A stretch of DNA of 64,000 bases from Gluconobacter sp. Dm-62 (GCF_018256155.1 NZ_JAERLY010000003.1:62001-126000); one strand, 5' to 3'; shown: positions 43,997-53,473, numbered from the stretch's first letter. Made by a program: numbers and translations. Notes: a model not told the origin generated them from the sequence alone.

Positions 43997-46483
43997 CTGA
44001 CCTTTATCCTTCCTCCCGAACTTCCCGTCACGGCCATTCTGCCGGAGCTTCTGGCGACGTTGCAGACGCAGCCCAACGCCGTCCTCGTGGCACCTCCGGG
44101 TGCGGGCAAGACGACGCTGACGCCGCTTGCGCTGCTGGACGCGCCCTGGCTCGGGACGCAGCGCCTCATTCTCGTGGAGCCCCGCCGCGTGGCGGTTCGT
44201 GGTGCGGCCTTGCGCATGGCATCCTCGCTGGGTGAAAAGCCGGGTGGCATCGTGGGGTTCCGCACCCGCACCGATTCCGCCATGTCCGCCAGAACGCGCA
44301 TTGAGGTGGTCACGGAAGGGCTGCTCCTGCGTCGCCTGCTGACCGATCCGCTGCTGGATGGCGTGGGCGCGGTGCTGTTCGATGAAGTGCATGAGCGCTC
44401 GCTGGATCTGGACGCGGCGCTGGCGTTCTGTCTGGACATGCAGCGCGAAATGCGGCCGGATCTGCGGATTCTGGCCATGTCCGCCACGCCGGATGGTCGC
44501 GCTTTCACGACGCTGATGAACGCCCCGCTGATTGAGAGCGAAGGCCGACAGTTCCCCATCGACATCCGCCACACCCGCGACATTCCCCATCTGCGCGACC
44601 TCCCCGAAGCCTGCGCCCGCGCGATCCGTCAGGCACTGGCGGAAGAAGACGGCGATATCCTCGCTTTCCTGCCCGGCGTCGGCGAAATCCGTCGCACACA
44701 GGCGCTGCTGGACGGCACGGTCCCGGTTTTTCCACTGCACGGCGAACAGACGACCGAGGATCAGGACCGCGCCATCGCCCCCTCCGACACGCGCCGCGTC
44801 GTGTTGGCAACGTCCATTGCCGAAACCTCCGTCACCGTCTCGGGCGTGCGGATCGTTGTGGATGGCGGCCTGCGCCGGGCCCCGCGCCTTGACCCGAATA
44901 CCGGCCTGTCGCGGCTGGAAACGCTGAAAATCTCCCGCGCCACCGCCACCCAGCGCGCCGGCCGTGCGGGGCGGCAGTCTCCGGGCATTGCCATCCGCCT
45001 GTGGTCGGAGATGACGCAGCGCAGCCTGCGCCCGCAGGACGCGCCGGAAATTCTCGTGGCCGATCTGACGGATTTCGCGCTCGTCACCGCTGCCTGGCAG
45101 GAGGTCATGGGAACGGCTCCGGACAGTCTGCCGCTGCTGGACATGCCCCCTTCCGGCGTTCTGGCGGGCGGGCGCGAATTGCTGCGTGAACTTGGCGCGC
45201 TGGATGATGCCAACCGCATTACGGCGCTTGGTACACGCATGGCGTCTCTTGGCACACATCCGCGTCTGGCGGCGATGCTCTGCGCCGCCCGTACACTGCC
45301 GGAGCGTGTGACGGCGGCCTGTCTGGCGGCGCTTTTGGAAGAGCGTGATCCGCTTCGTCCACGTCCGAACCGTCCGTCCGGCCCTGCGCCAGGAGCCGAT
45401 ATCCGCGTACGCTTCGCCCTGTTCGAGTGTGACGACCCGCGCGCGGACCGCGCCAGCCTGTTCCATATGCGCCAGTCCGCCAAACGCTTCCTGCGCCGCA
45501 TGGGCGAGCGGGATGTGCCACTGATGCCGCTGCCGGATCACGCAGGCGCTCTGCTTGCCGCCGGTTTCCCGGATCGTGTCGCACAGGCGGCGGGTGGACT
45601 TGGGCGCTTCCGCCTCGCAGGCGGGGGGAGTGCCCGCGTTTCAGCCAATGATCCACTGGCGCGCGAGAAGCTGCTGGCTGGGGCGGCGTTCCATACGCGG
45701 ACCTCAACGGAAATTACGCTCGCCGCCCCGCTGGACGCCGAAAACCTGCCCCCAACCCTTCTGGACCGGACCCGTGAGCAGGTCGAGACGACGCTGGACG
45801 GGACATCCGGCCGCATCATCGCCCGTCGCAGGCTCCGTCTGGGGGCGCTGGTCCTGCGGGATCGCAACGGCGAAATCAGCCCCGAGGAAGCACAGGGCCT
45901 TCTCGTGCAACAGATCGCCGCGAATCTGGCGCAGGCCCTCACATGGACGGAGGCGGGGCGCCAGTTTCAGGCCCGCGTGGCCCATGCCCGCGCGACCTTT
46001 GCGCCGCATCTGCCGGATATGTCCGATGAGGGGCTGGCAGCCTCGCTCGACTGGCTGGAGGCGTATCTGGCGGGGTGTGACCGGCTGTCTCAGGTCAAGG
46101 CGCTGGACTTGCTGTCCATCCTCCGTGCCCGTCTGGACTATGTCGATCTCGCCGCGCTGGACCGCAAACTCCCGCCGCGCCTGACGCTCAAGGCCAGCAC
46201 GCACGACATCGACTATACCGGCGCGGTTCCCACGGTCTCGGCCCGGGCGCAGGCTTTCTATGGCACGGCCCAGACGCCGCAGCTCGCGGACGGGCAACTC
46301 GCCCTGCAATGCGCGCTGCTGTCCCCGGCCGGTCGCCCGCAGGCGATCACGGCTGATCTGGCAGGGTTCTGGAAAGGAAGCTGGGCGGACATGCGCCGGG
46401 ATATGCGCGGGCGCTATCCGCGCCATGACTGGCCGGAAGATCCCGCCACCGCAGAGCCTTCCAAACCGCGCCCGAGGCGTTGA
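43997..46483 (+). CDS. hrpB: ATP-dependent RNA helicase HrpB, probable CTG start
   Basis: A DEAH-box helicase. Motif I is APPGAGKT, motif II DEVHERSLD, and motif VI QRAGRAGRQSPG; the HrpB-specific C-terminal domain ends in YPRHDWPEDP. A reading from TTG 44060 omits a clearly homologous N-terminal segment (LPVTAILPELLATL). The frame is open further up but has no ATG, GTG or TTG there. CTG at 43997 sits seven bases after GGAG and would give 828 residues, the E. coli length. I annotate CTG, with TTG 44060 as the alternative. Convergent or divergent partners are absent. Confidence 0.9.
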   Translation: MTFILPPELPVTAILPELLATLQTQPNAVLVAPPGAGKTTLTPLALLDAPWLGTQRLILVEPRRVAVRGAALRMASSLGEKPGGIVGFRTRTDSAMSARTRIEVVTEGLLLRRLLTDPLLDGVGAVLFDEVHERSLDLDAALAFCLDMQREMRPDLRILAMSATPDGRAFTTLMNAPLIESEGRQFPIDIRHTRDIPHLRDLPEACARAIRQALAEEDGDILAFLPGVGEIRRTQALLDGTVPVFPLHGEQTTEDQDRAIAPSDTRRVVLATSIAETSVTVSGVRIVVDGGLRRAPRLDPNTGLSRLETLKISRATATQRAGRAGRQSPGIAIRLWSEMTQRSLRPQDAPEILVADLTDFALVTAAWQEVMGTAPDSLPLLDMPPSGVLAGGRELLRELGALDDANRITALGTRMASLGTHPRLAAMLCAARTLPERVTAACLAALLEERDPLRPRPNRPSGPAPGADIRVRFALFECDDPRADRASLFHMRQSAKRFLRRMGERDVPLMPLPDHAGALLAAGFPDRVAQAAGGLGRFRLAGGGSARVSANDPLAREKLLAGAAFHTRTSTEITLAAPLDAENLPPTLLDRTREQVETTLDGTSGRIIARRRLRLGALVLRDRNGEISPEEAQGLLVQQIAANLAQALTWTEAGRQFQARVAHARATFAPHLPDMSDEGLAASLDWLEAYLAGCDRLSQVKALDLLSILRARLDYVDLAALDRKLPPRLTLKASTHDIDYTGAVPTVSARAQAFYGTAQTPQLADGQLALQCALLSPAGRPQAITADLAGFWKGSWADMRRDMRGRYPRHDWPEDPATAEPSKPRPRR

Positions 46484-46558
46484 AACGCCATGATCTTAGG
46501 ATGTGGAACAATTCTGTGTTAGCAGCTTTGATATGACGATGTTCCTGTCCTGTTTCCC

Positions 46559-47815
46559 ATGAACCGCACCCTGCAGGCTGCTGCGATCGGTGCCGGAACG
46601 GCCACTGTCGTGACGGTGGGGCTGATGCTGGCCTTGCGTGGCCATGGGAATAGTGTGCAGCCCGTCTCGCACGCCGTGGAGCGGCCGCAGCAGCCTCTCG
46701 TCATGCAGGCGCCCGCGCCGAAAATGCTCCCGACCATCATTCCTGATCGCATGATCGCGGGAGAAAATACGGATGCGCAGGGCATTCCCACACAACCCGC
46801 CGTCGTCCCGGCACCCGCGCCCGCCCTGCCGCCGCTTCTAGTCAAATACGGCCCGCTGAGCTTTGCCCCGCTGGTTCGGCAGGTCATCCCGGCCGTCGTC
46901 AACATCGCCATCACCCAGAACAGCCCGGACGGACACGACCACATTCCGCCGCAGATCCGAGGCACACCGCTGGAAAAGCGCTACCGGGACCGGATGAAGC
47001 GTCAGCAGGAAGAAATGGTCGGCGCCGGATCGGGCTTCATCGTTGATCCTTCCGGCATCATCGTCACGAACCGACACGTCGTAGGTGGAGCGGATAAGGT
47101 CGTGGTCTCGCTGTCCAACGGGCATGAAATGCCGGCGCGGCTTCTGGGCGCCGATCCGCTGACGGATATCGCCGTCATCAAGGTTGATAGTCCCGAACCG
47201 CTTCCGCATGTCACGTGGGGCGACAGTCAGCAGACCGATATCGGGGACTGGATTCTCGTTGCGGGCAATCCGTTCGGGTTCGGGTCATCCGTAACGGCAG
47301 GCATTGTCTCGGCAGTCGGGCGCGATCTGGGGATCGGCTCGCTCGACGACTTCATCCAGCTCGACGCCCCGATCAATCCCGGCAATTCGGGCGGTCCGGC
47401 CTTCAATATGCGCGGACAGGTCGTGGCCGTGAACGCCGCCATCGTGACCCCGGCTGGCGGCTCGGTCGGGATCGGCTTCGGTATCCCGTCCGAAATCGTG
47501 GCCCCCATCGTCGCGGAAATCGAGGCGACCGGCCACGCCGAACATGGCTGGCTCGGCATCACGCTCGATGACGGTGACACTGCGATCGGCATTGCCGGTG
47601 TCGATAATGGCGGGCCGGCCCAGAAAGGCGGTCTGCGGCGCGGGGACATCGTGACGCAGGTGGATAATGTGCCCGTCACCAGCGCGCGGATGCTCCTGCG
47701 CAGTATCGCTGCGGCCCGTCCTGGCATGACCCTGTCTTTCCGCATCCAGCGCGGCAAGCAGTCCCTGACGCTCCCCATCCATATCGGCCCGCGTCCGCAG
47801 GATGCGGATGACTGA
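46559..47815 (+). CDS. DegP/HtrA-type periplasmic serine protease with one PDZ domain
   Basis: A 418-residue trypsin-like protease. It has an N-terminal membrane segment (about 6-27) and a proline-rich linker, then the catalytic triad in VTNRHVV (His), LTDIAVIKV (Asp) and GNSGGPAF (Ser), and a single PDZ domain (about 325-410; GWLGITLDDG to DIVTQVDNVPV). A single PDZ puts it near DegS rather than DegP. It is followed by a small lipoprotein and a two-component system, suggesting an envelope-stress locus. Confidence 0.93.
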   Translation: MNRTLQAAAIGAGTATVVTVGLMLALRGHGNSVQPVSHAVERPQQPLVMQAPAPKMLPTIIPDRMIAGENTDAQGIPTQPAVVPAPAPALPPLLVKYGPLSFAPLVRQVIPAVVNIAITQNSPDGHDHIPPQIRGTPLEKRYRDRMKRQQEEMVGAGSGFIVDPSGIIVTNRHVVGGADKVVVSLSNGHEMPARLLGADPLTDIAVIKVDSPEPLPHVTWGDSQQTDIGDWILVAGNPFGFGSSVTAGIVSAVGRDLGIGSLDDFIQLDAPINPGNSGGPAFNMRGQVVAVNAAIVTPAGGSVGIGFGIPSEIVAPIVAEIEATGHAEHGWLGITLDDGDTAIGIAGVDNGGPAQKGGLRRGDIVTQVDNVPVTSARMLLRSIAAARPGMTLSFRIQRGKQSLTLPIHIGPRPQDADD

Positions 47816-48026
47816 GCCCCCGTCCGGCAGAACGATCCGCCTCGGCCTGTGCGGTATTGTCCTGCTGGGCGCTCTTGCAGGATGCAGCCCCGTTCCTCCC
47901 TCGCATTACCGTAGCGGTTACCGGGACGGACTTTCTGAGGCATCTCCGTTCTCATGGGGCCCCATCAGCGCATCCTCCCTGCGTGACGCGCAGCAGGACG
48001 ATTTCGACAACGCAATCCCCCGCTAG
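47808..48026 (+). CDS. small lipoprotein, 72 residues
   Basis: Starts at ATG 47808 overlapping the protease stop; 47802 is an alternative that adds two residues. It has a signal peptide with lipobox LAGC (Cys at about 26) followed by SPVPPSHYRSGYRDGLSE, a short soluble body. No family recognised. Its position between the DegP-type protease and the two-component genes suggests it may be a sensor accessory or stress lipoprotein (inference). Confidence 0.65.
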   Translation: MTEPPSGRTIRLGLCGIVLLGALAGCSPVPPSHYRSGYRDGLSEASPFSWGPISASSLRDAQQDDFDNAIPR

Positions 48027-48126
48027 AGATCCCTTTTTGTAACGGCTGCCTTTGACGGCAACTCTCAAGCCGGTATTCTTCCCAGCAGGAACGGCAAGAC
48101 TGCGTTCGGAAGGAAGAAAGACAACG

Positions 48127-48807
48127 ATGCGTATCCTGCTGGTCGAGGACGATCCTACTGTCCGTGCTTTCGTGCTCAAGGGGCTGCGGGAAGCCGGGCA
48201 TGTCGTGGATGAGGCGGATAACGGCAAGGACGGCCTGTTTCTGGCTGTCAGCGAGAATTATGACGTCGTGATCCTGGACCGGATGTTGCCGGGCGGTATT
48301 GACGGATTGCGGATTCTGGAAACCCTGCGCGGGCAGAAGAACGCAACGCCGGTCCTGCTGCTCTCGGCGCTGGCGGATGTGGACGAGCGTGTGGCTGGCC
48401 TCAAGGCCGGCGGCGACGACTACATGACCAAGCCCTTCGCTTTTTCCGAACTTCTGGCGCGCGTCGAGGCGCTGGGCCGTCGTGGCCGCCCCGAAAGCGC
48501 GCCGCAGACGCGGCTTGTGGTTGGCGATCTGGAAATGGATCTGCTGTCACGCACCGTCAAACGGGGCGGCGAGAAGATCGACCTTCAGCCGCGCGAGTTC
48601 CGTCTGCTGGAGTTCCTGATCCGTCATGCCGGGCAGGTCGTGACCCGCACCATGCTGCTCGAACGCGTGTGGGACTATCATTTCGACCCGCAGACCAACG
48701 TGATCGACGTGCATGTCTCCCGCCTGCGTCAGAAAGTGGACAAACCGTTCGACAAGCCCATGATCCACACGATCCGCAACGCCGGCTACATCCTGCGGGC
48801 GGACTGA
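48127..48807 (+). CDS. OmpR-family response regulator
   Basis: A 226-residue regulator with a receiver domain (phosphoacceptor Asp51 in VVILDRMLPGG; Lys in YMTKPFAF) and a C-terminal winged helix (DLQPREFRLLEFLIRHAGQVV, VIDVHVSRLRQKVD, IRNAGYILRAD). ATG 48127 is chosen over an in-frame start at 48052. It overlaps no gene, and the kinase begins six bases after its stop, so they form a pair. Confidence 0.94.
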   Translation: MRILLVEDDPTVRAFVLKGLREAGHVVDEADNGKDGLFLAVSENYDVVILDRMLPGGIDGLRILETLRGQKNATPVLLLSALADVDERVAGLKAGGDDYMTKPFAFSELLARVEALGRRGRPESAPQTRLVVGDLEMDLLSRTVKRGGEKIDLQPREFRLLEFLIRHAGQVVTRTMLLERVWDYHFDPQTNVIDVHVSRLRQKVDKPFDKPMIHTIRNAGYILRAD

Positions 48808-48813
48808 TTGCGC

Positions 48814-50232
48814 ATGCTGCTGCGTAAGGTCCGCTGTTTCGGGCCGCTCCTGAAACGGCGCCTGCGCTGGCCGATCCGTTCGGCCGGGCTGAATTTCGCG
48901 CTGGCCTATGGGCTGGTGTTCGTGATCTCGGCCGGGGCGTTCCTGTCCTTCATCTGGTGGAATACGACAGGCCAGCTCGACCATCAGGTCGAGGTCGCGG
49001 TGCAGGTCGATGCCCTTGATCTGTCCCATCGCTGGGCGCAGGGGGGACCATCTGCGCTCAGCCTCGCCATTCAGGACCGGCTGGACCAGAACGTCGATGA
49101 TGACGAACTGTATCTCCTGGTAGGCCCGGATGGTCGCAAATTCGCCGGAAACCTGCCCGGCTGGCCCGTCGTCATCACCCGGACGGACGAGTTCTACGAA
49201 CTGGCCATCAAGCGCGACGGCTTCCGCACCAACGCCAAAATGCACGCCTACCCCCTGACGCAGGGATTCCGGATGATCGTCGGGCGCGATGTCCGTGGGC
49301 GACAGCTCGTTCGCCACGTCTTGACCGATACGCTGATCTGGGCCTGGATCATGGTCTCGCTGCTGGCGGCGGGCGGGGCGCTCGCCATCCGGCGCATCTT
49401 CCGGCAGGTCGTCCGCTCCATCGCCCGCACCACAGCGGCCGTAGCGCAGGGCGATCTGAGCCAGCGTATTCCGCTGACCGGCAATGAAACCGATCTGGTG
49501 GGCCAGACCGTCAATACCATGCTCGAGCGGATCAACCGCCTGATGGATGGCGTCAAGCAGGTCTCCAACGCCATCGCCCACGACCTGCGCACGCCAATCG
49601 CCCGGGCCCGCGCGCGTCTGGAAGATGCCAACCGCACCGCTACGTCCGCCGAGGAACTTCACGCCGCCATCGACCGTGCGGTCATGGATCTCGACCGGGT
49701 GACGTCGATTTTCGAGGCCCTGCTGAGAATCGCCCAGCTTGAAGCCGGGGCCAGACGGGCCGCCTTCACGGTTCTGGACATGCGCCCGCTGCTGGAAGGG
49801 CTGAGCGAGCTCTACGAGGCCTCCGTCGAGGATGCTGGCCTGCAACTGGACTTCAGGGCAGGGGCGGTCCAGCCGGTCAATGGCGATCCGCATTTGCTGC
49901 AACAGGCCGTGGCCAATCTGCTGGACAACGCCATCAAGTTCGCCCCCCCCGGAACCACCATTACCCTCTCGGTCGGAATGGAGGGCGAACGTCTGGCCAT
50001 CACCGTCGCGGATCAGGGCCCCGGCATGAGCGAGGACGATCTGAGCCGGGCTTCAGAGCGCTTTTTCCGTGCCGAGACGGCCCGCAACACGCCGGGTGCC
50101 GGGCTGGGTCTTTCGCTGGTTCAGGCCGTGATGAGCCTGCATGGCGGTTCGCTGGAACTGAAAGCCGGGCAGCCGGGCCTGTTCGCGACGCTCCTGCTGC
50201 CGGTCGTGCCTGCTGTTTCACGAAAGGGATGA
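48814..50232 (+). CDS. sensor histidine kinase
   Basis: Partner of the OmpR-type regulator. A 472-residue inner-membrane kinase: two membrane segments (about 26-49 and 172-193) flank a periplasmic sensor of about 120 residues, then a HAMP linker, HisKA with phospho-His256 in NAIAHDLRTPIARA, and a HATPase domain with NLLDNAIKFAPPG and ADQGPGMSEDDL, GAGLGLSLVQAV. ATG 48814 is used; TTG 48808 is an alternative. Likely signal: envelope condition, because of the neighbouring protease. Confidence 0.92.
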   Translation: MLLRKVRCFGPLLKRRLRWPIRSAGLNFALAYGLVFVISAGAFLSFIWWNTTGQLDHQVEVAVQVDALDLSHRWAQGGPSALSLAIQDRLDQNVDDDELYLLVGPDGRKFAGNLPGWPVVITRTDEFYELAIKRDGFRTNAKMHAYPLTQGFRMIVGRDVRGRQLVRHVLTDTLIWAWIMVSLLAAGGALAIRRIFRQVVRSIARTTAAVAQGDLSQRIPLTGNETDLVGQTVNTMLERINRLMDGVKQVSNAIAHDLRTPIARARARLEDANRTATSAEELHAAIDRAVMDLDRVTSIFEALLRIAQLEAGARRAAFTVLDMRPLLEGLSELYEASVEDAGLQLDFRAGAVQPVNGDPHLLQQAVANLLDNAIKFAPPGTTITLSVGMEGERLAITVADQGPGMSEDDLSRASERFFRAETARNTPGAGLGLSLVQAVMSLHGGSLELKAGQPGLFATLLLPVVPAVSRKG

Positions 50233-50290
50233 CGGAAGTTTCATCCAGGCCCCACCCTGCGCTTAGCTGGAATGGGCTACAGAGTCCGTG

Positions 50291-50635
50291 ATGCGCTTCT
50301 CCCTGTCTTCACCGACCGTTCTTCCGGCCTTCTGTTTGCTCGGCTGTCTGGCCGCGGCGCCGGTCCTGCGCCCGGTGCAGCATTTGCCGCCGGGACATTC
50401 GGACGATGCCATTACGGTGACGTCAGAGAACGCGGAATACTGCGCCCGACTGCGCAAAAATGTGGACACGCGACTGGCCGCTCCTCCCGCCGCCATCCCG
50501 CTGGGAACCATGGAAGACGCCCGTCACCTGCGCGCGCAGGGAGACCTGCTCTGCTCGCAGGGGCATGTCCGCGCGGGGATCGAACGCCTGCGCCGGGCGT
50601 TGGTCCTGCTGAAACACGCTCCGGAACCGCGCTGA
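50291..50635 (+). CDS. secreted protein of unknown function
   Basis: A 114-residue product with a signal peptide (MRFSLSSPTVLPAFCLL, cleavage perhaps near GCLAAAP). The mature part has two cysteines (NAEYCARLRKN and GDLLCSQGHV) likely to form a disulfide, plus LRAQGDLLCSQGHVRAGIERLRRAL, a TPR-like helix pair. A GTG at 50288 would add one residue. It lies 58 bases after the kinase and 44 bases before the SIMPL gene, probably one transcript. Confidence 0.65.
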   Translation: MRFSLSSPTVLPAFCLLGCLAAAPVLRPVQHLPPGHSDDAITVTSENAEYCARLRKNVDTRLAAPPAAIPLGTMEDARHLRAQGDLLCSQGHVRAGIERLRRALVLLKHAPEPR

Positions 50636-50679
50636 CCCTATTCCGGACGTCCCCCGACACCTGTTTTTCAGGAGATCCG

Positions 50680-51423
50680 ATGACCCGTTTTTCCCTGACC
50701 CGCTCCATGACGCGCTCTGGCCCGCTTCTGGCCGCCGCTCTGGTCCTTTCACCCGTTGCCCTGTCCGGCACGGGAGCCTTTTCCACCGCACAGGCAGCCG
50801 ACATGCAGCAGGATACGACGACCCAGCTTGATTTCAGCGTCATGGGAACCGCTCATGCGGTCCCAACGGAACTGACGGTCCGTCTCTCCGTCCGCTCCGA
50901 CAGCCCGTCCGCCGCAACGGCCCAGAAGGACGTGAACGCCCGGATGGCTGCTGCAATGAAACTGGCTGGCGGGCAGGATGGAATCGTGGCGAAGGCGGGG
51001 GGATATTCCATCTACGAAAATACGCCCGAACATGGCCCCAAGAGCTGGACGGTCCGGCAGGAGCTGGAACTCAGCGGGCAGGATTCCGTGCGGCTCCTGG
51101 GTCTGGCGGGGCAGCTTCAGTCGCAGTCCCTGATGATGGAAGGTCTCGACTGGTCTTTGGACGACGCCACTCGGGACCGGTTGCTGCAGGAAGCGCGGAC
51201 GGAAGCCCTGAAGAAAGTCCGGCCGCAGGCAGAACAGAGCGCACAGACTCTTGGTCTGCACCTCGCGCGCCTGAAAGAAATCCGGATTTCCTATCAGGAG
51301 CCTGGCCCGCGCCCCATGATGCTCATGGCAGCGCGCATGGCCGACTCCGCGCCGCCACAGCGCAGCCCGGACGAGCAGACCCTCCGTGTGAATGTCTCCG
51401 TGCAGGCTGAACTGTCGCCATGA
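50680..51423 (+). CDS. SIMPL-domain (DUF541) periplasmic protein
   Basis: A 247-residue exported protein: signal peptide (cleavage near AQAAD, about 39), then the SIMPL/DUF541 fold with DFSVMGTAHAVPTELTVRLSV, a central helical segment with multiple Met residues, and LRVNVSVQAEL at the C-terminus. Family members are linked to oxidative stress and cell-envelope functions, but no biochemistry is established. AGGAG stands four bases before the ATG. It overlaps no gene; the DCC protein begins 28 bases later. Confidence 0.88.
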   Translation: MTRFSLTRSMTRSGPLLAAALVLSPVALSGTGAFSTAQAADMQQDTTTQLDFSVMGTAHAVPTELTVRLSVRSDSPSAATAQKDVNARMAAAMKLAGGQDGIVAKAGGYSIYENTPEHGPKSWTVRQELELSGQDSVRLLGLAGQLQSQSLMMEGLDWSLDDATRDRLLQEARTEALKKVRPQAEQSAQTLGLHLARLKEIRISYQEPGPRPMMLMAARMADSAPPQRSPDEQTLRVNVSVQAELSP

Positions 51424-51451
51424 CGCGCTCTCTGCCGGGGCGTTGCCGGAC

Positions 51452-51799
51452 ATGGTGACGGTCTGGTTCGACGGGGGATGCCCATTATGTCGGCGTGAGA
51501 TCGCCCTGATGAGACGTCTTGATCGTCGCGGCGCCATTCGCTTCATCAATCTGGAAACGGCTCAGGCGTGTCCGCTGGATCGGGCCACCCTGCTGGCCCG
51601 GTTCCATGCTGAAGAGGACGGGCAGCTCTATGAAGGTGCTGCCGCATTCGCCGCTATGTGGCGGGCCATTCCCCTGCTGCGGCCGTTGGGTCTGGCCGCG
51701 CGGAATCCGGCTGTGCTGGCCGTACTGCAATGGGGGTACGGAAAATTCCTGCGGATGCGGCCTCTTTTGCAACGGCTGACCCGAAATCTGGAACGTTGA
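51452..51799 (+). CDS. DCC-family (DUF393) thiol-disulfide oxidoreductase-like protein
   Basis: A 115-residue protein starting MVTVWFDGGCPLCRREIALM, the DCC signature (DGxCPxCxxE) in a thioredoxin-like fold. The two cysteines are Cys10 and Cys13. The C-terminal half has a predicted helical segment ending WGYGKFLRMRPLLQRL. Role unknown; redox function is inferred from the CxxC. ATG 51452 is chosen over a start at 51392 inside the previous gene. Confidence 0.85.
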   Translation: MVTVWFDGGCPLCRREIALMRRLDRRGAIRFINLETAQACPLDRATLLARFHAEEDGQLYEGAAAFAAMWRAIPLLRPLGLAARNPAVLAVLQWGYGKFLRMRPLLQRLTRNLER

Positions 51800-51880
51800 G
51801 ACGCAGGTAGGGGCAAAAAAACGGAAGAATTTAAGGGTTTCTTAGGGAGCGTCCGCTACCACGGAAAAAAAGGAGCCTTC

Positions 51881-53395
51881 ATGCCCAACTCTTTCCGTTT
51901 GCTGGCGCAGGATATTCTCGCTCTTGCCGATGCGAATGACATCTCCGGCGCGATTGAAAAGCTGCATGAAGGTGTCCGGGACCTGCCTCAGGATGCTCAT
52001 TCCACGTTTCTGGCGGGATGTCTGTATGAACGTCTCAGGGACTGGGCACAGGCCCGACACTTTTATCTTCAAAGCCTGCATCTGGACGTCAATGCCCCGC
52101 GTATCTGGCACCGTCTGGGTATCGTGAGTCTCGAAAGCGGAGATCTGGACGGCGCGGAACGAGCCCTGAAGGTCGCGACCCAGCAGCAGCCTTCAAACGC
52201 CCATTACCACGTCGATCTCAGTATGGTTCTGGCCAGAAAGGGAGCGTTCGACATGGCTCTTGAGAGCGCCATGACCGGTGAGGCGCTTAGTCCCGATCAT
52301 GTGCCGGCTCTCAACAATATTGGTCATGTCCTTCAGGGCCTGGGGCGCAGTGCAGAATCGCTGCCATATTACGACCGGGCCATAAGCCTTGATCCTGAAA
52401 ATGGTGTCTGTCGTTTCGGGCGGGCCGTCAGTCTGCTGAAGATGGGCGATTTCGAGCCCGGATGGGGTGAATATGAGTGGCGGTGGCGGTGTTCCCAGAC
52501 ACCGCGTACAGATCTTGCCATCCCACAATGGGAAGGTGAGGATCTGCAGGGCAAGACCATTCTGATCCATCACGAGCAGGGCTATGGAGATACGCTTCAG
52601 TTCATTCGTCTCGCCCCCCTGCTCAAAATGCGTGGAGCTACAGTCGTAGTGCAGGTCCCCATTCCTCTTGTCCGCATTCTGGAGCGGGTTGAAGGAATCG
52701 ATCAGGTCGTCTCGACGCTCGACCCAGTGTTACATCTGGATGTGCACTGTCCGATGGTCGGCCTGCCACTGCGACTGAAAATAACGCCGACCACGGCGCC
52801 GGGCTGTCCATATCTGTCCGTTTCCACTGAAGAACAGGAGCGGCAGGGCGGAGCGCTGCGGCGGAGTCTGCTGGAAAACATGCAGCAGCCTGACCTGATT
52901 GTCGGTCTGGTCTGGAGTGGAGATCCACGGCCCCATGACCCTGTTGCTACTCAGGTGGATCGACGCCGGAGTGTGAAGCTGGAAAAGCTCGCACCTCTGA
53001 TGGATGTGGACGGTATTCGGTTCGTCAGCTTCCAGCTTGGCATGCCTCGACATCAGATTGCCGAGACAGGATTACCGGTGATCGAAGTGACGGACGGAAT
53101 CGTGGATTTCGCCGATACGGCCGCACGACTGTATGGCGTGGACCTGTTGATCAGCGTTGATACGTCCATGGTTCATCTGGCGGGAGGGCTTGGTCTGCCG
53201 GTCTGGATGCTCTCGCGTTACGATGCCTGCTGGCGTTGGGGAGAAAACGGTACGACGACTCCCTGGTATCCGAGTATGCGGATTTTCCGTCAGTCGGGTC
53301 TGGGAGACTGGGACACCCCGGTCGCCGAGATCGCGGGTATGCTGAGGCAGTTTGTAGCTCTTTACCGGGCAAACCTTGAAGCTGAAGCGGCCTGA
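51881..53395 (+). CDS. TPR-repeat protein with GT9-like glycosyltransferase domain
   Basis: A 504-residue protein. Residues 1-195 contain about five tetratricopeptide repeats (for example WHRLGIVSLESGDLDGAERAL and NNIGHVLQGLGRSAESLPYYDRA). The rest is a GT-B fold like the ADP-heptose transferase family: ILIHHEQGYGDTLQFIRLAPL, VGLVWSGDP, LLISVDTSMVHLAGGLGLPVWML. This architecture is common in alphaproteobacteria, where it is thought to glycosylate flagellin or cell-surface components. The acceptor is unknown. A bidirectional terminator separates it from infC. Confidence 0.85.
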   Translation: MPNSFRLLAQDILALADANDISGAIEKLHEGVRDLPQDAHSTFLAGCLYERLRDWAQARHFYLQSLHLDVNAPRIWHRLGIVSLESGDLDGAERALKVATQQQPSNAHYHVDLSMVLARKGAFDMALESAMTGEALSPDHVPALNNIGHVLQGLGRSAESLPYYDRAISLDPENGVCRFGRAVSLLKMGDFEPGWGEYEWRWRCSQTPRTDLAIPQWEGEDLQGKTILIHHEQGYGDTLQFIRLAPLLKMRGATVVVQVPIPLVRILERVEGIDQVVSTLDPVLHLDVHCPMVGLPLRLKITPTTAPGCPYLSVSTEEQERQGGALRRSLLENMQQPDLIVGLVWSGDPRPHDPVATQVDRRRSVKLEKLAPLMDVDGIRFVSFQLGMPRHQIAETGLPVIEVTDGIVDFADTAARLYGVDLLISVDTSMVHLAGGLGLPVWMLSRYDACWRWGENGTTTPWYPSMRIFRQSGLGDWDTPVAEIAGMLRQFVALYRANLEAEAA

Positions 53396-53410
53396 GGCAC
53401 AAGCCATAAA

Positions 53411-53450
53411 AAAAACCGGCCGCTTCCCGAAAAGGGGGCGGCCGGTTTTT
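53411..53450. terminator. bidirectional terminator between TPR gene and infC
   Basis: AAAAACCGGCCGC (53411-53423) matches GCGGCCGGTTTTT (53438-53450) exactly, 13 bp, with A/T runs at both ends. It ends both convergent transcripts. Confidence 0.9.
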
Positions 53451-53473
53451 CAGGTGCAAGATGAAAGCACCCC

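Noticed and set aside
43952-45541. Minus-strand frame opposite hrpB (529 codons)
   Set aside because: hrpB helicase motifs are unambiguous on the plus strand; the antisense frame lacks motifs.
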